This document shows, piece after piece, positions 8,501-9,646 of a stretch of 9,646 nucleotides of DNA (its first letter is position 1; each line of letters begins with the position of its first letter). A program made the position numbers and the translations under genes. A model generated the notes under the pieces. That model saw only the letters and a program-made list of their open reading frames with translations. It had not been told where the DNA came from and did not search any database. The DNA is from Flavobacteriales bacterium (lineage in GTDB: Bacteria; Bacteroidota; Bacteroidia; Flavobacteriales_D; Crocinitomicaceae), in assembly GCA_018665005.1 (NCBI GenBank), contig JABJEE010000122.1, positions 1-9,646 of the forward strand, read 5' to 3'.

Positions 8501-9646
8501 ATCTCAATCAACCGTTCCATTTGTTTATAATCCTGCCCATGTTTACAACTACTTTTTCAGTGGTGGAGCACCACAAACTTTCACTTTTTCAGATAGTGGT
8601 CCTTACAACGATAACTCAGGAAGTTTAGTATTTGAAATATATTATATGGGAGATATATTGTGGTCAACAGGTGCTACTGAAGTAGGAGATACCATTGTTC
8701 CTCCTGAAGGAAATAATACCTATACAGTTTCAATTGATTTTGGAAATGGATGTGTTGCAAGTGATGAGGTCGATGTTTTGGTTAATGCACTTGATTCTCC
8801 AACATTCGATCCCATACCACCGATATGTGTAGGTGATGTAATTGTTTTACCAGTAACTTCTATTGAGGGATATACTGGTATATGGTCTCCTGTAATTGAT
8901 AACACCCAAACTACGGAGTATACATTTACTCCTGATGCTGGTCAATGTGCAAGTGAGCAATTCGTAACTGTAGAAGTAGGACCGCCAAGTACTCCTACTT
9001 TTGATGAAATACCTGCAATTTGTTCGGGTATAGAAATATCACTGCCATCAGAATCTTTAGAGGGCTTTACGGGTACATGGTCTCCTGTAATTAATAATCT
9101 TGTAACGACAACCTATACCTTTACTCCAGATGCGGATCAATGTGCATTAACGACTGACCTTACAGTTGAGGTTTTAGAAAACCCAATTATATCAACAGGA
9201 GACCCTCTAATAGCGTGTATTGGTGATATTGTAACCCTTTTTGGAACTGGTGCGGGTTCAGGCGGGACTTATTCTTGGGATAATGGGGTTGAAGACGGCG
9301 TTTCCTTCACTGTCACAGAGTCGTTGCTTTATACGGTTATAGGTACTGATGAAAACGGTTGTATTGGAACTGCAACAATATTGGTAACCGGCTTACCTGT
9401 TCCAATAGCTGGAATCTCTGCATCTCCGGAGAGTGGTGGAGTTCCATTGGATGTGATTTTCACCAATACCAGTCAAAATGCCTCAAATTACCAATGGGAT
9501 TTTGGCAATAATGAATCCGCTGTGGTTAATGATGAATCGGCGCAAAACAGCGCTTATCTAGATTTTGGAGTTTACACGGTATGGTTGATTGCAGATAACG
9601 GATTCTGTGATGATTCTATTTCGATTGTTATTTCAACAACTGTAGA
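5550..9646 (+). CDS. Giant secreted choice-of-anchor L / SprB / Ig-like repeat / PKD protein, C-terminus cut by window edge
   Basis: One frame stays open from the ATG at 5550 to the right edge: 1365 codons with no stop or frameshift. An in-frame TAA at 5538-5540 bounds the start; ATG at 5553 is an alternative. Residues 1-26 are a signal peptide (GKLKH, hydrophobic core, CYG before Gln27). Residues ~30-270 are a choice-of-anchor L domain, with FGSEEYPEYVN (153-163), FNDAFGFFVSG (166-176) and AIADAGDPIYDSGVF (248-262). Residues ~275-345 are a SprB-type repeat (NDGTATVDLSGG, PPYTIEW, GLAPGTYEVTVDDAGAC). Then come eight Ig-like repeats (352-882), an Ig-like domain apparently split by a lectin-like insert (~883-1082), two more repeats (1083-1210), an Ig-like domain (~1211-1284) and a PKD domain (~1285 on, WDFG at 1316-1319). 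Proteins of this make-up in Bacteroidota are exported by type IX secretion using a C-terminal sorting domain, which would lie outside the window. Adhesin or extracellular scaffold is the likely role; the ligand is unknown. Confidence 0.9.
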   Translation, partial: MMGKLKHIIIFAFLSLGFLSSQDCYGQLVITNQGGTAQDIVNAMVGFGLDVSNASISCPSDSYGTFTNGETTCANIPSGVLLSTGNLNNIGLPAGTQDFSPNFSEQMDGNGPFGTSCNDPELLSLEPLAQYDCCILEFDVVPTCNTLLIRFVFGSEEYPEYVNSSFNDAFGFFVSGTNPVGANYNNTNVATLPDNVTIVSVDNVSPFTNPAFYINNAGCTNIALDGLTTVLTREIDVIPCESYHFKLAIADAGDPIYDSGVFIDFLECVNAIEPILSSTPSGCVGNDGTATVDLSGGFPPYTIEWNTIPVQNGPTATGLAPGTYEVTVDDAGACTSPITQTVVVASSVNNVTPTFTQEGPFCEGEAISDLLQSSNEGITGSWSPAIDNTQTTTYTFTPDAGQCADVVTMDITIDPSQVPSFNQVGPYCEGTAIPSLSINSNEGIIGSWSPSIDNSQTTTYTFTPDGGQCSNTQTMEITIDPLVTPSFTQQGPYCNGDVIPNLNTTSNEGISGIWSPAIVNTQTTSYTFTPDAGQCSNTQTMEITIDPLLTPTFDQVGPYCEGTSVPNLNTSSNEGTIGSWSPAIDNTQTTIYTFSPDAGQCSNTQTIEIMIDPLLTPTFDQVGPYCENSTPLGLNTTSIEGVIGVWGPPGINTGIIGPSIYTFVPDMGQCSNTQIMEIIIVQLVTPSFDPVDSYCEGEVIPDLTTTSNEGLTGGWSPIIDNTQTTTYTFLPDIGQCANNQSLEIIVDLLETPTFNQQPPICAGDNFTLSTISNEGITGNWNPAINNTQTTPYTFTPDVGQCSNEQTMVVSVGPPETPTFAIMGPYCQTGNVDVLPLTSLEGFTGTWNPNTVDNTSTGVFTSIFTPDAGLCATLASIDITITEAPSITAAALDSTLCEGESVVLFAMDITGGQLVETFTMDVTAPVNYTTSNTNAAGSYYVVVSGTITAMFGEIRDANYQFIFNNNPVNPPVPGSFWQWNGSSAASQSTVPFVYNPAHVYNYFFSGGAPQTFTFSDSGPYNDNSGSLVFEIYYMGDILWSTGATEVGDTIVPPEGNNTYTVSIDFGNGCVASDEVDVLVNALDSPTFDPIPPICVGDVIVLPVTSIEGYTGIWSPVIDNTQTTEYTFTPDAGQCASEQFVTVEVGPPSTPTFDEIPAICSGIEISLPSESLEGFTGTWSPVINNLVTTTYTFTPDADQCALTTDLTVEVLENPIISTGDPLIACIGDIVTLFGTGAGSGGTYSWDNGVEDGVSFTVTESLLYTVIGTDENGCIGTATILVTGLPVPIAGISASPESGGVPLDVIFTNTSQNASNYQWDFGNNESAVVNDESAQNSAYLDFGVYTVWLIADNGFCDDSISIVISTTV
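6603..8195 (+). repeat. Eight in-frame tandem Ig-like repeats of about 198 bp
   Basis: Units begin with a (T/V)P(T/S)F motif at 6603, 6801, 6999, 7197, 7395, 7602, 7800 and 7995. Their lengths are 198, 198, 198, 198, 207, 198, 195 and about 201 bp (65-69 residues). Each has GPYCEG or a variant near the start, a TSNEG-type turn, a G.W.P core, TQTTTYTFTPD in most units and (G)QC near the end. Every unit holds exactly one Cys in each of the two conserved positions, suggesting one disulfide per Ig-like fold. Unit 5 is longer and more diverged, with GPPGIN and IGPSIYTF replacing the usual core. Confidence 0.93.
8325..8652 (+). other. Lectin-like (LecA/jelly-roll-like) module inside an Ig-like domain
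   Basis: Residues ~926-1034 of the giant protein differ from the repeats around them. They contain SYYVVVSGTIT, DANYQF, FWQWNG, YNPAHVYNYFFSGG and then FSDSGPYNDNSGSL (1013-1026). The D...Y.DNSGSL pattern resembles the calcium-binding C-terminal motif of LecA (PA-IL)-like galactose-binding domains; Asp1015, Asp1021 and Asn1022 would be the candidate ligands. Upstream (TLCEGESVVLF) and downstream (ILWSTGAT, NTYTVSIDFGNGC) sequence looks like two halves of one Ig-like domain. The boundaries and the lectin assignment are inference. Confidence 0.4.
8796..9179 (+). repeat. Two further copies of the Ig-like repeat
   Basis: Units start at 8796 (SPTF) and 8991 (TPTF), with lengths of 195 and 189 bp. 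They share the paired Cys (PICVG/GQCAS and AICSG/DQCAL), the SIEG or SLEG turn, GxWSPVI and YTFTPDA. They are closest in style to the last unit of the upstream array, which also has an LEGFTGTW turn, and are separated from that array by about 600 bases encoding the split Ig-like domain. Confidence 0.9.

Noticed and set aside
7389..8905. Several short minus-strand open frames
   Set aside because: They are antisense to the Ig-like repeats and the split domain; none resembles a known protein.
6603..9179. CRISPR array or mobile element repeats
   Set aside because: The repeats are in-frame protein-coding units of about 66 codons without spacers, terminal inverted repeats or transposase.

Overview
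The window looks like chromosomal DNA of a Bacteroidota bacterium, probably from the Flavobacteriales side of the phylum. The DNA is AT-rich. Promoter-like TAnnTTTG boxes replace classical -10 elements, and clear Shine-Dalgarno sites are lacking. The proteins are also typical of the phylum: a surface lipoprotein, a SprB repeat, a choice-of-anchor L protein, and Cys-paired Ig-like repeats ending in a PKD domain. A genus cannot be named from the sequence.

Layout. (1) Positions 1-923, minus strand: a TIGR03032-family (DUF4915) beta-propeller-like protein of unknown function, whose C-terminus is cut by the left edge. (2) Positions 924-1107: a divergent intergenic region. (3) Positions 1108-4038, plus strand: a 976-residue predicted lipoprotein joining a carbohydrate-binding-like beta-sandwich, a CotH-kinase-like domain and a C-terminal right-handed parallel beta-helix. 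(4) Positions 4039-5463, minus strand: a compact two-gene unit, recF followed after 9 bases by a DUF721 (DciA-like) gene. Its last stop codon directly abuts that of the lipoprotein gene. (5) Positions 5464-5549: a short divergent promoter region. (6) Positions 5550-9646, plus strand: a giant secreted protein cut by the right edge (1365 codons present). It carries a signal peptide, choice-of-anchor L domain, SprB repeat, eight tandem Cys-paired Ig-like repeats, an Ig-like domain that seems to be split by a lectin-like insert, two more repeats, another Ig-like domain and a PKD domain.

How the genes relate. RecF and the DUF721 protein form the housekeeping DNA-replication/repair core. The genes on either side are envelope or surface genes that probably do not share its function. 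The giant protein is expected to leave the cell by the type IX secretion system, but its C-terminal sorting domain would lie beyond the window. No RNA genes, mobile elements, CRISPR arrays or convincing terminators were seen, and no gene-free stretch exceeds 300 bases. The most unusual points are the three-part CotH lipoprotein with a degenerate catalytic motif, and the apparent lectin-like module nested in an Ig-like domain.
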